Origin: Muriiphilus sp048268845
GTDB taxonomy: Bacteria; Pseudomonadota; Alphaproteobacteria; Rhodobacterales; Rhodobacteraceae
Direction: 5' to 3'
DNA: 64,000 nt
NCBI GenBank assembly: GCA_048268845.1
Contig: JBLWUQ010000001.1
Coordinates: 248,001-312,000, forward strand
Below the pieces are notes generated by a model, which was not told where the DNA came from, searched no databases, and saw nothing but the letters and a program-made list of their open reading frames with translations. This document shows, piece after piece, positions 56,338-64,000 of the stretch (its first letter is position 1; each line of letters starts with the position of its first letter). The position numbers were made by a program, and so were the translations under genes.

Positions 56338-57366
56338 TCAGTTACAGGGGGCCGGGCCGTTCTCGACGCCCTGGCACAGCGCTTCCTGCGTGATCCAGCC
56401 CGCATCGACCACGACCGACAGGTTGTCGGCGGTGATCGGCACGGGTGCGAGGAACACGGCCGTCATCTCGGTGCCGCTGGGCGATGTCCAGGTGTTGGCG
56501 CCCGCGATGTCGGCCATTGCGGCACCACCAGCCAGCGCCACGGCGATCTCGGCGGCGTTCTTGCCGAGGTCACGCGAGTCTTTCCAGACCGATACCGTCT
56601 GCGTGCCCTTGGCAATGCGGTTCAGCGCGGCGTGGTCGCCGTCCTGACCCGACACCGGAATACCCTCAAGCCCCTGCGCCGTCAGCGCCGCCACGGCACC
56701 GCCCGCAGTGCCGTCGTTCGAGGCCACGACCGCATCGACGCCGTTGTCGGTCGCGGTCAGGATCTGTTCCATGTTACGCTGGGCGTTCGCCGGCAGCCAG
56801 CCATCGGTATAGGCTTCACCGACGATCTCGATGTCGCCCGCGTCGATTGCCGCTTGCAGGATTTCCTGTTGCCCGCCACGCAGGAAGTCCGCGTTCGGGT
56901 CGGTCGGCGAACCCTTGATCATCACGTAACGGCCCGTGGGCGCCAGCGCGAACACGGCGCGCGCCTGCATCCGGCCAACCTCGACGTTGTCGAAGGTCAG
57001 ATAGAACGCGCGCGGGTCTTCGATCAGGCGGTCATAGGCGATGACCGGAATACCCTCGTCCGCCGCGGCTTGCACCGCCGGAATGATCGCCTGCGTGTCC
57101 TGCGCCAGAATGATCAGCGCATTGGCGCCCTGTGCGATCAGGCTTTCGATGTCGGACAATTGCTTGGCCGCCGAGGACTGGGCGTCAGCCGAGACATATG
57201 TCGCGCCCGCCGCTTCCAGCGCTGCCTTGATCGCGGCCTCGTCGGTCTTCCAGCGCTCTTCCTGAAAGTTCGACCAGCTTACGCCGACGATCAGATCGGC
57301 CGCCATTGCCGAGGTTGCCATCGCGGCGCCGAACATCGCGGCCGCGAAAACCATAACTTTTTTCAT
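56338..57366 (-). CDS. xylF: XylF-type periplasmic D-xylose-binding protein
   Basis: A 342-residue CUT2 binding protein. The signal peptide is MKKVMVFAAAMFGAAMATSA with AMAAD cleavage. The mature domain has IVGVSWSNFQEERWKTDEAA, QSSAAKQLSDIESLIAQGAN, VIAYDRLIEDPRAFYLTFDN, TDGWLPANAQRNMEQILTA and SGQDGDHAALNRIAKGTQTV, all typical of XylF. The ATG at 57366 has gggaggatagg upstream. It is divergent from the ROK repressor across a 155-nt region with a perfect palindrome. Confidence 0.95.
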   Translation of the reverse strand: MKKVMVFAAAMFGAAMATSAMAADLIVGVSWSNFQEERWKTDEAAIKAALEAAGATYVSADAQSSAAKQLSDIESLIAQGANALIILAQDTQAIIPAVQAAADEGIPVIAYDRLIEDPRAFYLTFDNVEVGRMQARAVFALAPTGRYVMIKGSPTDPNADFLRGGQQEILQAAIDAGDIEIVGEAYTDGWLPANAQRNMEQILTATDNGVDAVVASNDGTAGGAVAALTAQGLEGIPVSGQDGDHAALNRIAKGTQTVSVWKDSRDLGKNAAEIAVALAGGAAMADIAGANTWTSPSGTEMTAVFLAPVPITADNLSVVVDAGWITQEALCQGVENGPAPCN

Positions 57367-57435
57367 CCTATCCTCCCAAATCACTCGCCGAGCCGCCCGA
57401 GTTTCAGGGAATCGCCGGCGCAGAATATCCGTAGC

Positions 57436-57464
57436 ATATTTATTTCGGTGGTCTAAATAAATAT
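57436..57464. promoter_or_regulatory. Palindromic operator between xylF and the ROK regulator
   Basis: Perfect 10-bp inverted repeat atatttattt (57436-57445) and aaataaatat (57455-57464) with a 9-nt spacer, in the divergent promoter region. The strength of the repeat and the neighbouring ROK repressor make this its likely binding site, released by xylose. Confidence 0.8.
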
Positions 57465-57521
57465 TGGCGTGGTAGCGAAAAATTGTGATATCAGGGCTTT
57501 CGACGCGAGGGAGAACGGCGA

Positions 57522-58748
57522 ATGGCGCGTTTGGAACGCACGGCAAGCGGCTCGGAGCAACGCGAGAACGGGCGCCAGCAGGTGCTCGGCGTGATCCGGC
57601 AGGCGGGCCAGATCGCGCGAATCGATATTGCCCGGGAAACCGGGTTCAGCCCCGCCACCGTCACCGCCATCACCTCGGACCTGATCCGCGCCGGACTGGT
57701 CGAGGAGATCGCCCCCGAGGAGCCGCGCCCCGGCAACCGGCGTGGCCGCCCGCGCGTCGCACTGCGCCTGCGCGGCGGCGCGCATATGCTGGTGGGAATC
57801 AAGGTCGCCGCGCGCTTGCTGTCGATGGTGCTGATGGACTTTGACGGCGCGACACTGGCCGAACACCATGTGCCGCTTGCCGACGAGCCGATGAGCCCGG
57901 CCCGCTTTGTCGAGGCCATCAGGTCGGCGCTTGTCGATCTGACCGGCAAGATCGGCAAGACCATCGGCGATATTTCCGGGCTTGGTGTCGGCATGTCGGG
58001 GTTCATCGACGCGCCGACCGGGTTCGTGCACTGGTCGCCCTCGCTCGACAGCCGCAACGTCGATATCCGCAGCCTGATGGAGTCGGCACTGAAGATGCCG
58101 GTTTTCGTCGACAACGACGCAAACCTCGTGGCGCTGGCCGAACAGATGTTCGGCGAGGGCCAGGGCGTCAGCAACTTCATCGTCGTGACACTGGAAGAGG
58201 GTGTCGGCATGGGCATCGTCGTCGATGGCCGGATCTATCGCGGCAAGCGCGGCGTGGCGGCCGAGTTCGGCCATGCCAAGGTGCATCTCGACGGCGCGCT
58301 CTGTCGTTGCGGCCAGCGCGGTTGCCTTGAGGCCTATGTGTCCGACTACGCGCTGCTGCGCGAGGCCAACGTGCTGATGCGTTTTGGCGACAAGACCACG
58401 CCCGAAGACCGGCTCGACGTGCTGTTCGACGCCGCCAGCGCCGGCGAGCAGCCCGCGCAATCGATCCTCGACCGCGCCAGCCGGATGTTCGCGATGGGGC
58501 TGGCCAATGTCATCAACATCTTCGACCCGCACCTGATCATCCTGTCGGGCGAGCAGTTCAGCCACGATTTCTATTACGCCGACGAGGTGATGGCGGCGAT
58601 GAAGAACCAGGTCCTGAAGATCGACGCGCCGCCCCCCGAGGTGCGCATCCACCGCTGGAGCGATCTGATGTGGGCCAAGGGCGCCGCCGCCTATGCCACC
58701 GAAGGCATCACCGAGCTTGCCGTGCGCGGGATGACGGCCGATGCCTAG
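57522..58748 (+). CDS. xylR: ROK-family transcriptional repressor of the xylose locus
   Basis: A 408-residue NagC/XylR-type regulator. The N-terminal winged helix-turn-helix (about 15-80: QQVLGVIRQAGQIARIDIAR, ETGFSPATVTAITSDL) is followed by a ROK sugar-kinase-like domain with PVFVDNDANLVALAEQMFGE, GVGMGIVVDGRIYRGKRG, and the zinc motif GHAKVHLDGALCRCGQRGCLEAY. Divergent transcription from xylF and the palindrome between them fit autoregulation and xylose-controlled repression. The symbol is by context. The 3' end overlaps the CRTAC1 gene by 8 nt. Confidence 0.9.
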   Translation: MARLERTASGSEQRENGRQQVLGVIRQAGQIARIDIARETGFSPATVTAITSDLIRAGLVEEIAPEEPRPGNRRGRPRVALRLRGGAHMLVGIKVAARLLSMVLMDFDGATLAEHHVPLADEPMSPARFVEAIRSALVDLTGKIGKTIGDISGLGVGMSGFIDAPTGFVHWSPSLDSRNVDIRSLMESALKMPVFVDNDANLVALAEQMFGEGQGVSNFIVVTLEEGVGMGIVVDGRIYRGKRGVAAEFGHAKVHLDGALCRCGQRGCLEAYVSDYALLREANVLMRFGDKTTPEDRLDVLFDAASAGEQPAQSILDRASRMFAMGLANVINIFDPHLIILSGEQFSHDFYYADEVMAAMKNQVLKIDAPPPEVRIHRWSDLMWAKGAAAYATEGITELAVRGMTADA

Positions 58749-60285
58749 GTGGGCCATGCTGGCGGTCGCGGTCCTGCCGCTGCCCGGCCTTGCCGACCCG
58801 CTGTTTGCCCCGGTCGACATTCCCGCCCACGCCTATACCGGCGGGTGGGAGCATTTTGTCGGCGGCGGCGTCGCGGTGTTCGACTGCGACGGCGACCTGT
58901 TCCCCGAGATCTACGCGGCAGGCGGCTCCAATCCCGCGATGCTGTTGCACAACGATACCGGAACGCGCGGCGAAGCCATCCGGCTGGTCGACCGCACCCC
59001 CGCGGCGCTGGCCCTGATCGGCGTGACCGGAGCCTATCCGCTCGACATCGACGGCGACGGGCATCTCGACCTCGCGGTGATCCGGGTGGGCGAGAACCTG
59101 CTGTTGCGCGGCGGTCCGAACTGCAGCTTTGCGCCGTTCCCCAATACGCTCGGGTTCACCTCAGATGACCGCTGGACCACCGCCTTCACCGCGACATGGG
59201 AGGCGGGTGCGGCCCTGCCGACGCTGGCGTTCGGCAACTACGTCGACCGCAGCAACCCGAACGGCCCGTTCGAGGCCTGCGACATCAACCAGCTTTACCG
59301 CCCCGAGGGCGCGAGCTACGGCCCGGCCACCGTGCTCACCCCCGGCTACTGCGCCCTGTCGGCGCTGTTCTCCGACTGGTCGCGCAGCCACCGCGCTGAC
59401 CTGCGGTTGTCGAATGACCGGCACTACTACGTGCGCGGCGGGCAGGAACAGCTCTGGGCGATGGAGCCGGTGCCAAGGCTCTACACCGCCGACGAGGGCT
59501 GGCAGCCCTACAGCCTCTGGGGCATGGGCATCGCCAGCCGCGATATCTCCGGCGACGGTCTGCCGGATGTCTATCTGTCGTCGATGGGCGATCAGCATCT
59601 GCAGATCCGGTCGGGCAGCGGGCCAAGCTGGCAGGACGTTCCGTTCAGCCGGGGCACCACCGCGCAGCGCCCGCATCTGGGCGACGATGGTCGCCCCTCG
59701 ACCGGCTGGCACATCGCCTTTGGCGACGTGACAAACGACGGGCTGGACGACGTGTTCATCGCCAAGGGCAACGTCGAACAGATGCCGTCGAACGCGCTCG
59801 AGGACCCCAACAGCCTGCTCGTGCAGAACCCCGACGGCAGCTTTCGCGAAGTCTCGGTCGCGGCTGGCGTGGCGACGATGGAGCGGTCGCGCGGGGCGGC
59901 GCTGGCCGACCTGAACCTCGACGGGTTGCTCGACCTTGTCGTGGTGAACCGCCGCGCGGCGATGGAGGTCTACCAGAACACCAGCCCCGCGCCCGGTAAC
60001 TGGCTGGCACTACGCCTCGCGCAGCCCGGCCCGAACGTCGATGCAGTCGGCGCATGGATCGACCTCAAGCTGGGCGCGCGCACCTTGTCGCGCGAAATCA
60101 CCGTGGGTGGCGGCCATGCTGGCGGCCAGATGTTGCCGGAACATTTCGGGCTGGGCGAGGCCGAGCAAGCCGAGTTGCGCGTGACATGGCCCGATGGCAG
60201 CGAAAGCGGCTGGGTCACGCTCGACGCAGGCGCAACCTACCGCGTGATGCGGTCGGGCGATGGCCTGGTTGTCGAGGCGGATTAG
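58741..60285 (+). CDS. Exported CRTAC1/ASPIC-UnbV VCBS-repeat protein
   Basis: A 514-residue secreted protein with a signal peptide (MPRWAMLAVAVLPLPGLADP) and repeated calcium-binding FG-GAP/VCBS motifs: FDCDGDLFPEIYAAG, LDIDGDGHLDLAVIR, RDISGDGLPDVYLSS, GDVTNDGLDDVFIAK and ADLNLDGLLDLVVVN. It ends with an ASPIC/UnbV domain (ITVGGGHAGGQMLPEHFGLG, AELRVTWPDGSESGWVTL). Such proteins are beta-propellers of unclear function. It overlaps the ROK regulator by 8 nt and its stop overlaps that of the convergent MauG-like gene. Why it is in a xylose locus is not obvious. Confidence 0.88.
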   Translation: MPRWAMLAVAVLPLPGLADPLFAPVDIPAHAYTGGWEHFVGGGVAVFDCDGDLFPEIYAAGGSNPAMLLHNDTGTRGEAIRLVDRTPAALALIGVTGAYPLDIDGDGHLDLAVIRVGENLLLRGGPNCSFAPFPNTLGFTSDDRWTTAFTATWEAGAALPTLAFGNYVDRSNPNGPFEACDINQLYRPEGASYGPATVLTPGYCALSALFSDWSRSHRADLRLSNDRHYYVRGGQEQLWAMEPVPRLYTADEGWQPYSLWGMGIASRDISGDGLPDVYLSSMGDQHLQIRSGSGPSWQDVPFSRGTTAQRPHLGDDGRPSTGWHIAFGDVTNDGLDDVFIAKGNVEQMPSNALEDPNSLLVQNPDGSFREVSVAAGVATMERSRGAALADLNLDGLLDLVVVNRRAAMEVYQNTSPAPGNWLALRLAQPGPNVDAVGAWIDLKLGARTLSREITVGGGHAGGQMLPEHFGLGEAEQAELRVTWPDGSESGWVTLDAGATYRVMRSGDGLVVEAD

Positions 60286-61586
60286 TCGACTGGCAGGCCG
60301 CTCGGCACCGTCGCCGGCACCCCCAGACGCCCCGCGAGACTGCCCTCATCGGTCAGGCTTTCGAGAAACGCCACCAGCGCCGCAACCTCGGTATCGGTCA
60401 ACGCCACCGGCGCAAGCTCATTGGCCTCGGCGATCGCGGTAATCTCGCTGATATCCGCCAGCGCGGCCGTGTCCCAGGCCGCCGCTCCGGGCAGGTCCGG
60501 CAACAATGCCTGCTCGAAATCATAGGAAAACAGCGCCCGCACCGGATCGAGGTGGTGGCGCACGATACCCTCAAGCGTGGCATAGGCCCCGGCATGGCCA
60601 TAGGGCGCGGTCAGCGCGACATTGCGCAAGGGCGGCGTGCGGAAGCGATAGGCATCCTCGGCCCGCCCGGTCACGCGCAACCGGCCAATGTCGCGCGTGT
60701 CGGTCTCGAACCGCTCGACCTTGCCGGGGCCGATCTGGACCATCGCAATGGCGTGAAAATCCATGTCGGACAAAAGCTTGCCAGAATGACACCCGGAACA
60801 GCCGGCCTTGCCATAGAACAGCTCCATCCCCGCCAGCGCATCCGGTGCCAGCGCCGCCTCGCCGCGCAGGTAGCGGTCGAACGCGCTGTCATCCGCGCGC
60901 CATTCGACCGTTATGAAATCCGCCAGCACGTTGGAAATGTCGGTGAACCTGACCGGCCGCGCGCCGATCAGCCCGTCGAACGCCGCGCGGTAATCGGGAA
61001 TCGCCTCGACCCGCTTCGCGATCCGGTCCCAGGCCCCGCCCTCGCCGGTCAGAAACCCTTGCCGCACCGCCTGGGCGACGTCATTCTCGCTGTAATGCCC
61101 GGCCATTTCGTCGGGCGACAGCACCGGAAACATCGTCTGCGCCGACAGCACGCTGTCGAACCCCGCAACCATCTCCTGCCCCAGCGGCGTGCGGATGCCG
61201 CCGGGCTTGGTCGGATCGGCCTCGAGCCTGCCGTCGTGGAACATCACGTCGAACGCCACGGCACCGACATTGAACAGCCCCGGCGAGTTTCGCGGGATGC
61301 GTTTTTCCGGCAGGTTGTCGGGGTCGACCGCACGCTTTGGCCCCAACCCGGTGGCCCCGTCGCCCAGCCCGAGCGACAAGCCGTCGCCGGTGCCAAGGCT
61401 CGGGTGATGGCAGGTGGCGCAGGCGACGGTCTTGTTGCCCGAAAGGATCGGGTCGTAGAACAACAGCCGCCCCAGTGCCACGGCGCGCGGGTCGGTCTGG
61501 ATGTAGTCCGCATCGGTCAGCGGTTCCGGCAGGTCGGCGGCTTGCGCCGTCGCGGTCATCAGCAGAAAGGCGAGCAGGCGGGGCAT
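60282..61586 (-). CDS. MauG-type dihaem cytochrome c peroxidase-like protein
   Basis: A 434-residue exported protein: signal MPRLLAFLLMTATAQAADLP, first haem motif VACATCHHPSLGTG (about residue 55), second CSGCHSGKLL (about 260), plus family blocks PRNSPGLFNVGAVAFDVMFH and TPPLRNVALTAPYGHAGAYA. Members reduce peroxide or oxidise protein tyrosine/tryptophan residues in the periplasm. Partner unknown; it is convergent with the CRTAC1 protein, with which such peroxidases are often neighbours in my recollection. Its start overlaps the galM stop by 1 nt, so it is co-transcribed with xylB-xylA-galM. Confidence 0.9.
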   Translation of the reverse strand: MPRLLAFLLMTATAQAADLPEPLTDADYIQTDPRAVALGRLLFYDPILSGNKTVACATCHHPSLGTGDGLSLGLGDGATGLGPKRAVDPDNLPEKRIPRNSPGLFNVGAVAFDVMFHDGRLEADPTKPGGIRTPLGQEMVAGFDSVLSAQTMFPVLSPDEMAGHYSENDVAQAVRQGFLTGEGGAWDRIAKRVEAIPDYRAAFDGLIGARPVRFTDISNVLADFITVEWRADDSAFDRYLRGEAALAPDALAGMELFYGKAGCSGCHSGKLLSDMDFHAIAMVQIGPGKVERFETDTRDIGRLRVTGRAEDAYRFRTPPLRNVALTAPYGHAGAYATLEGIVRHHLDPVRALFSYDFEQALLPDLPGAAAWDTAALADISEITAIAEANELAPVALTDTEVAALVAFLESLTDEGSLAGRLGVPATVPSGLPVD

Positions 61587-62533
61587 CAGAACACCTCGAT
61601 TGTCAGGCGCTGACGATAGGGCGCGTCGGGCGTTGCGACAATTGTCGGGAACCCTGCGTGATTCATCGCGTCGGTATAGCCGCCCGGCTCAAGACAGAGG
61701 CCGGATCGCGGCGCGAAAGGGTCTCCCAGCCCGCCGCCGGTGTAGAGCTGCAATGCGGGTTGGTCGGTAAAGAAACGAAGCCCCGGCGCGCCCGGCGCGG
61801 TCAGAGTCGCGGCGGGCGTGTCGCCGGTCAGGACAAGGCAATCGTCGATGCCCGCGCCGGCCGGATCGGCCTCGTCCAGCCGCCGTCCGGCGCGAAAGTC
61901 GAACCGTGTGCCGTCGACCGGCTGCGACCCGCCCGTGGGGATGCCGCTCGCATCGCGCGGCAAGACCCTATCCGCCGCGATAGTCACGGTATGGTCCCCG
62001 ATCACCCCGCCGGTCAGGCTGTAGTAATTGTGCTGCGCCAGACTGATCGGCGTCGGCCGGTCGACCTCGGCGCACATGTCATAGGTCAGGGTGTTTTCGC
62101 TCAGAGTCACAACCACCTCGAACGCCGCGCGCCCCGGATAGCCGCCATCGCCATGCCCGCTGACGTGGCGCAGCCGCACCGCATTGGCGGCGCTGTCCTC
62201 CTTGATGCTCCAATGCCGCTTGCCCAGCCCGCGCGGCCCGCCGTGCAGGTGGTTTGCCCCGTCATTCAGCGGCAACACGATCTCCTCGCCCCCGAGCATG
62301 AACCGCCCGCCCGCGATCCGGTTCGCGACCCGCCCGGCGATGACACCGACGAAGTAGGGATCGCCACCGTAATCCGCCGGGTCGTCATAGCTCAGCACGA
62401 CCGACCGCCCGTCCACCCGGAAATCCCGCGTGATCGCACCGAAGCTCAGCACCGCCACCTCAAGCCGCCCGGCGCGCAGCCGGTATTCGTCGACCGCGCG
62501 CCCGGAAATCTCGGTGACGGCGCGGCGCAGCAT
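61586..62533 (-). CDS. galM: Aldose 1-epimerase (mutarotase)
   Basis: A 315-residue GalM-family enzyme interconverting alpha and beta anomers, here presumably of xylose before isomerisation. Motifs: GVIAGRVANRIAGGRF, NDGANHLHGGPRGLGKRHW (catalytic His), ISLAQHNYYSLTGG (His), and GLCLEPGGYTDAMNH (catalytic Glu). It is 3 nt after xylA and overlaps the MauG-like gene by 1 nt. The glucose form is possible but context favours pentose. Confidence 0.92.
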   Translation of the reverse strand: MLRRAVTEISGRAVDEYRLRAGRLEVAVLSFGAITRDFRVDGRSVVLSYDDPADYGGDPYFVGVIAGRVANRIAGGRFMLGGEEIVLPLNDGANHLHGGPRGLGKRHWSIKEDSAANAVRLRHVSGHGDGGYPGRAAFEVVVTLSENTLTYDMCAEVDRPTPISLAQHNYYSLTGGVIGDHTVTIAADRVLPRDASGIPTGGSQPVDGTRFDFRAGRRLDEADPAGAGIDDCLVLTGDTPAATLTAPGAPGLRFFTDQPALQLYTGGGLGDPFAPRSGLCLEPGGYTDAMNHAGFPTIVATPDAPYRQRLTIEVF

Positions 62534-62536
62534 GGC

Positions 62537-63847
62537 CTAGACGAACCGGTTGACGAGGTTTTCCAGATACTCCTGCCGCCCAGATTTCGGCACCGGATTG
62601 ATCGCCTCGGCCTCGACCTTCCGGGCCATGTCGTCAAGCGTCTTGCCGCCCGCCAGAACGCCCTGCCAATAGTCACTGTTCCAGCCGGAATAGCGCTCAT
62701 CCACGAACCCGTCGAGCGCGCCGTCCTCGATTATAGCCGCCGCAGCCTTCAACCCGCGCGCGCAGGTGTCCATGCCGCCGATATGGGCGATCAGCAGGTC
62801 TTCGGGGTCGATCGACTGCCGCCGCAGCTTCGCGTCGAAATTGGTGCCGCCGCGCCCGAAGCCGCCGCCCTTGAGGATATGGTAATAGGCCAACGCCACC
62901 TCGGGCACGTTGTTGGGGAACTGGTCGGTATCCCAGCCGGACTGGTAGTCGTTGCGGTTCATGTCGACCGACCCGAAGATGCCCAGCGCCTGCGCCAGCG
63001 CGATCTCGTGTTCGAAACTGTGCCCGGCCAGAATGGCGTGGCCCTGTTCGATGTTTACCGTCACCTCACGCTCCAGCCCGTGTCGCTTGAGGAAACCATA
63101 GACCGTGGCGACGTCGAAATCATACTGGTGCTTGGAGGGTTCCTGCGGCTTGGGCTCGACCATGATCTGACCCTCAAAGCCGATCTTGTGCTTGTATTCG
63201 ACCACCATGTTCAACATCCGCCCCATCTGCGCATCTTCGCGTGCAAGGTCGGTGTTCAACAGCGTCTCATAGCCCTCGCGCCCGCCCCAGAGCACATAAT
63301 TCTGCCCACCCAGCCGATGCGTCGCGTCCAGACAGGTCTTGATCGTCGCGCCGACAAAGGCGAACACCTCGGGGTCGGGGTTGGTCGAGGCACCGGACAT
63401 GAAGCGACGGTGGGTGAACAGGTTCGCCGTGCCCCACAAGAGGCCAATGCCGGTTTCCTCCTGCTTGCGGGCGAAAATCTCGATGATTTCGTTCAGCGCC
63501 CTGGTGTTGTCGGGAAAATTGCCGAAATCGGGGCGAACGTCGGCGTCGTGAAAGCAGTAGAACGGAACACCCAGCGCGGAAAACATCTCGAAGGCCACAT
63601 CGGCTTTCAGCTTGGCATTGGCCATGCTGTCCTGCGGATACCAGGGCCGCTCGAACGTCTGCCCGCCGAACGGATCGCCGCCCTCCCAGGCAAAGCTGTG
63701 CCAATAGGCGGCGGCAAAGCGCAGGTGGTCCTCCAGCCGCTTGCCCATGACGATTTCGTCGGGGTTGTAATACCGGAAGGCCAGCGGATTGCGGCTGTCG
63801 GGGCCCTCGAACGGGATGTGATCGACGGGAAAGAAACCGGTGCTCAT
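62537..63847 (-). CDS. xylA: Xylose isomerase
   Basis: A 436-residue group II isomerase converting D-xylose to D-xylulose. Signatures: FCFHDADVRPDFGN (catalytic His), VEPKPQEPSKHQYDFD (metal and Lys ligands), NIEQGHAILAGHSFEHE, GSVDMNRNDYQSGWDTDQFP and GGTNFDAKLRRQSIDPEDL. Full length. Its ATG overlaps the xylB stop by 4 nt, giving xylB-xylA-galM-mauG-like order on the minus strand. Supplied by the XylFH importer to the right of the ROK gene. Confidence 0.98.
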   Translation of the reverse strand: MSTGFFPVDHIPFEGPDSRNPLAFRYYNPDEIVMGKRLEDHLRFAAAYWHSFAWEGGDPFGGQTFERPWYPQDSMANAKLKADVAFEMFSALGVPFYCFHDADVRPDFGNFPDNTRALNEIIEIFARKQEETGIGLLWGTANLFTHRRFMSGASTNPDPEVFAFVGATIKTCLDATHRLGGQNYVLWGGREGYETLLNTDLAREDAQMGRMLNMVVEYKHKIGFEGQIMVEPKPQEPSKHQYDFDVATVYGFLKRHGLEREVTVNIEQGHAILAGHSFEHEIALAQALGIFGSVDMNRNDYQSGWDTDQFPNNVPEVALAYYHILKGGGFGRGGTNFDAKLRRQSIDPEDLLIAHIGGMDTCARGLKAAAAIIEDGALDGFVDERYSGWNSDYWQGVLAGGKTLDDMARKVEAEAINPVPKSGRQEYLENLVNRFV

Positions 63848-64000
63848 AAGACCTCCTTCAAGGCAGGATAGAGCGCGCGAAACTGCGCATAGGCGTCGTC
63901 ATAGGCGCCTCTGAGATTGGCGCGCGGCTCGATTGTGCGCGCGACGTCGGGCCGGGTCATCACCTCGGCGGGGGCCGCGCCGGTGTCGCCGACGATGCCC
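63844..64000 (-). CDS. xylB: Xylulokinase, 3' end only
   Basis: The last 52 codons in the window read GIVGDTGAAPAEVMTRPDVA, then RTIEPRANLRGAYDDAYAQF and RALYPALKEVL, the typical C-terminus of xylulokinase (Tyr-rich YxxFRxLYPAL). The gene continues past the right edge. The TGA overlaps the xylA start (ATGA), the usual xylB-xylA coupling. Confidence 0.88.
   Translation of the reverse strand, partial: GIVGDTGAAPAEVMTRPDVARTIEPRANLRGAYDDAYAQFRALYPALKEVL

Noticed and set aside
1..64000. CRISPR arrays, tRNA or rRNA genes, insertion sequences, phage genes
   Set aside because: No direct-repeat array, cloverleaf, transposase or integrase frame was seen on either strand.

Overview
The window looks like a chromosomal segment of a GC-rich alphaproteobacterium, most likely Rhodobacterales (Roseobacter/Paracoccaceae type). 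The basis is the family of each gene and the gene neighbourhoods: nusA-ylxR-infB, ppi-argJ-mutT divergent from secA, dnaK-dnaJ-radC with an alphaproteobacterial RpoH-type promoter, a GT14 enzyme with a C-terminal domain I associate with this order, and a ROK-controlled xyl locus. No rRNA, tRNA, CRISPR array, insertion sequence or phage gene was seen.

Layout. (1) 1-18.5 kb: housekeeping genes (nusA, ylxR, infB; mutT-argJ-PPIase; secA with two envelope proteins; radC, dnaJ, dnaK; alkB). (2) 18.5-27.9 kb: a surface-polysaccharide locus. It has an orphan ABC-2 export permease on the minus strand and, on the plus strand, cysQ, several glycosyltransferases, galU, a Core-2/GT14-like transferase and a tandem-domain sulfotransferase, which suggests a sulfated glycan. 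(3) 27.9-29.9 kb: ptsN, hpf, rnd. (4) 30.0-54.2 kb: a large sulfur-oxidation island, described below. (5) 54.2-64.0 kb: a xylose locus (xylF-, xylH- and xylG-type ABC importer, ROK repressor, xylA, galM, 3' end of xylB) with a CRTAC1/VCBS protein and a MauG-type dihaem peroxidase embedded in it.

The sulfur island is the standout. Minus-strand genes follow the canonical reverse (oxidative) dissimilatory sulfite reductase order dsrA-B-E-F-H-C-M-K-L-J-O-P-N. A YbiB/TrpD2-like gene sits between dsrP and dsrN. On the left are a divergent dsrE2-tusA pair, an ArsR-family repressor, soeABC (cytoplasmic sulfite dehydrogenase), an Mrp/ApbC Fe-S carrier and a YeeE/YedE thiosulfate or sulfur importer. 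On the right, divergent from dsrA, are a TauD-like 2-oxoglutarate dioxygenase, two unknown 68-residue proteins and cysG (sirohaem synthase). Together this is a nearly complete cytoplasmic route: sulfane sulfur is taken up, relayed through TusA/DsrE2, DsrEFH and DsrC, oxidised to sulfite by DsrAB with DsrL and DsrMKJOP, and oxidised to sulfate by SoeABC. CysG and DsrN supply amidated sirohaem.

The least explained parts are the TauD-like/two-small-protein/cysG unit, whose dioxygenase appears to start at an ATT codon; the ybiB-like gene inside the dsr operon; an ArsR repressor with Ala where SqrR/BigR-type sensors have their second redox Cys; and a pair of similarly built 20-bp palindromes next to soeA and dsrE2.
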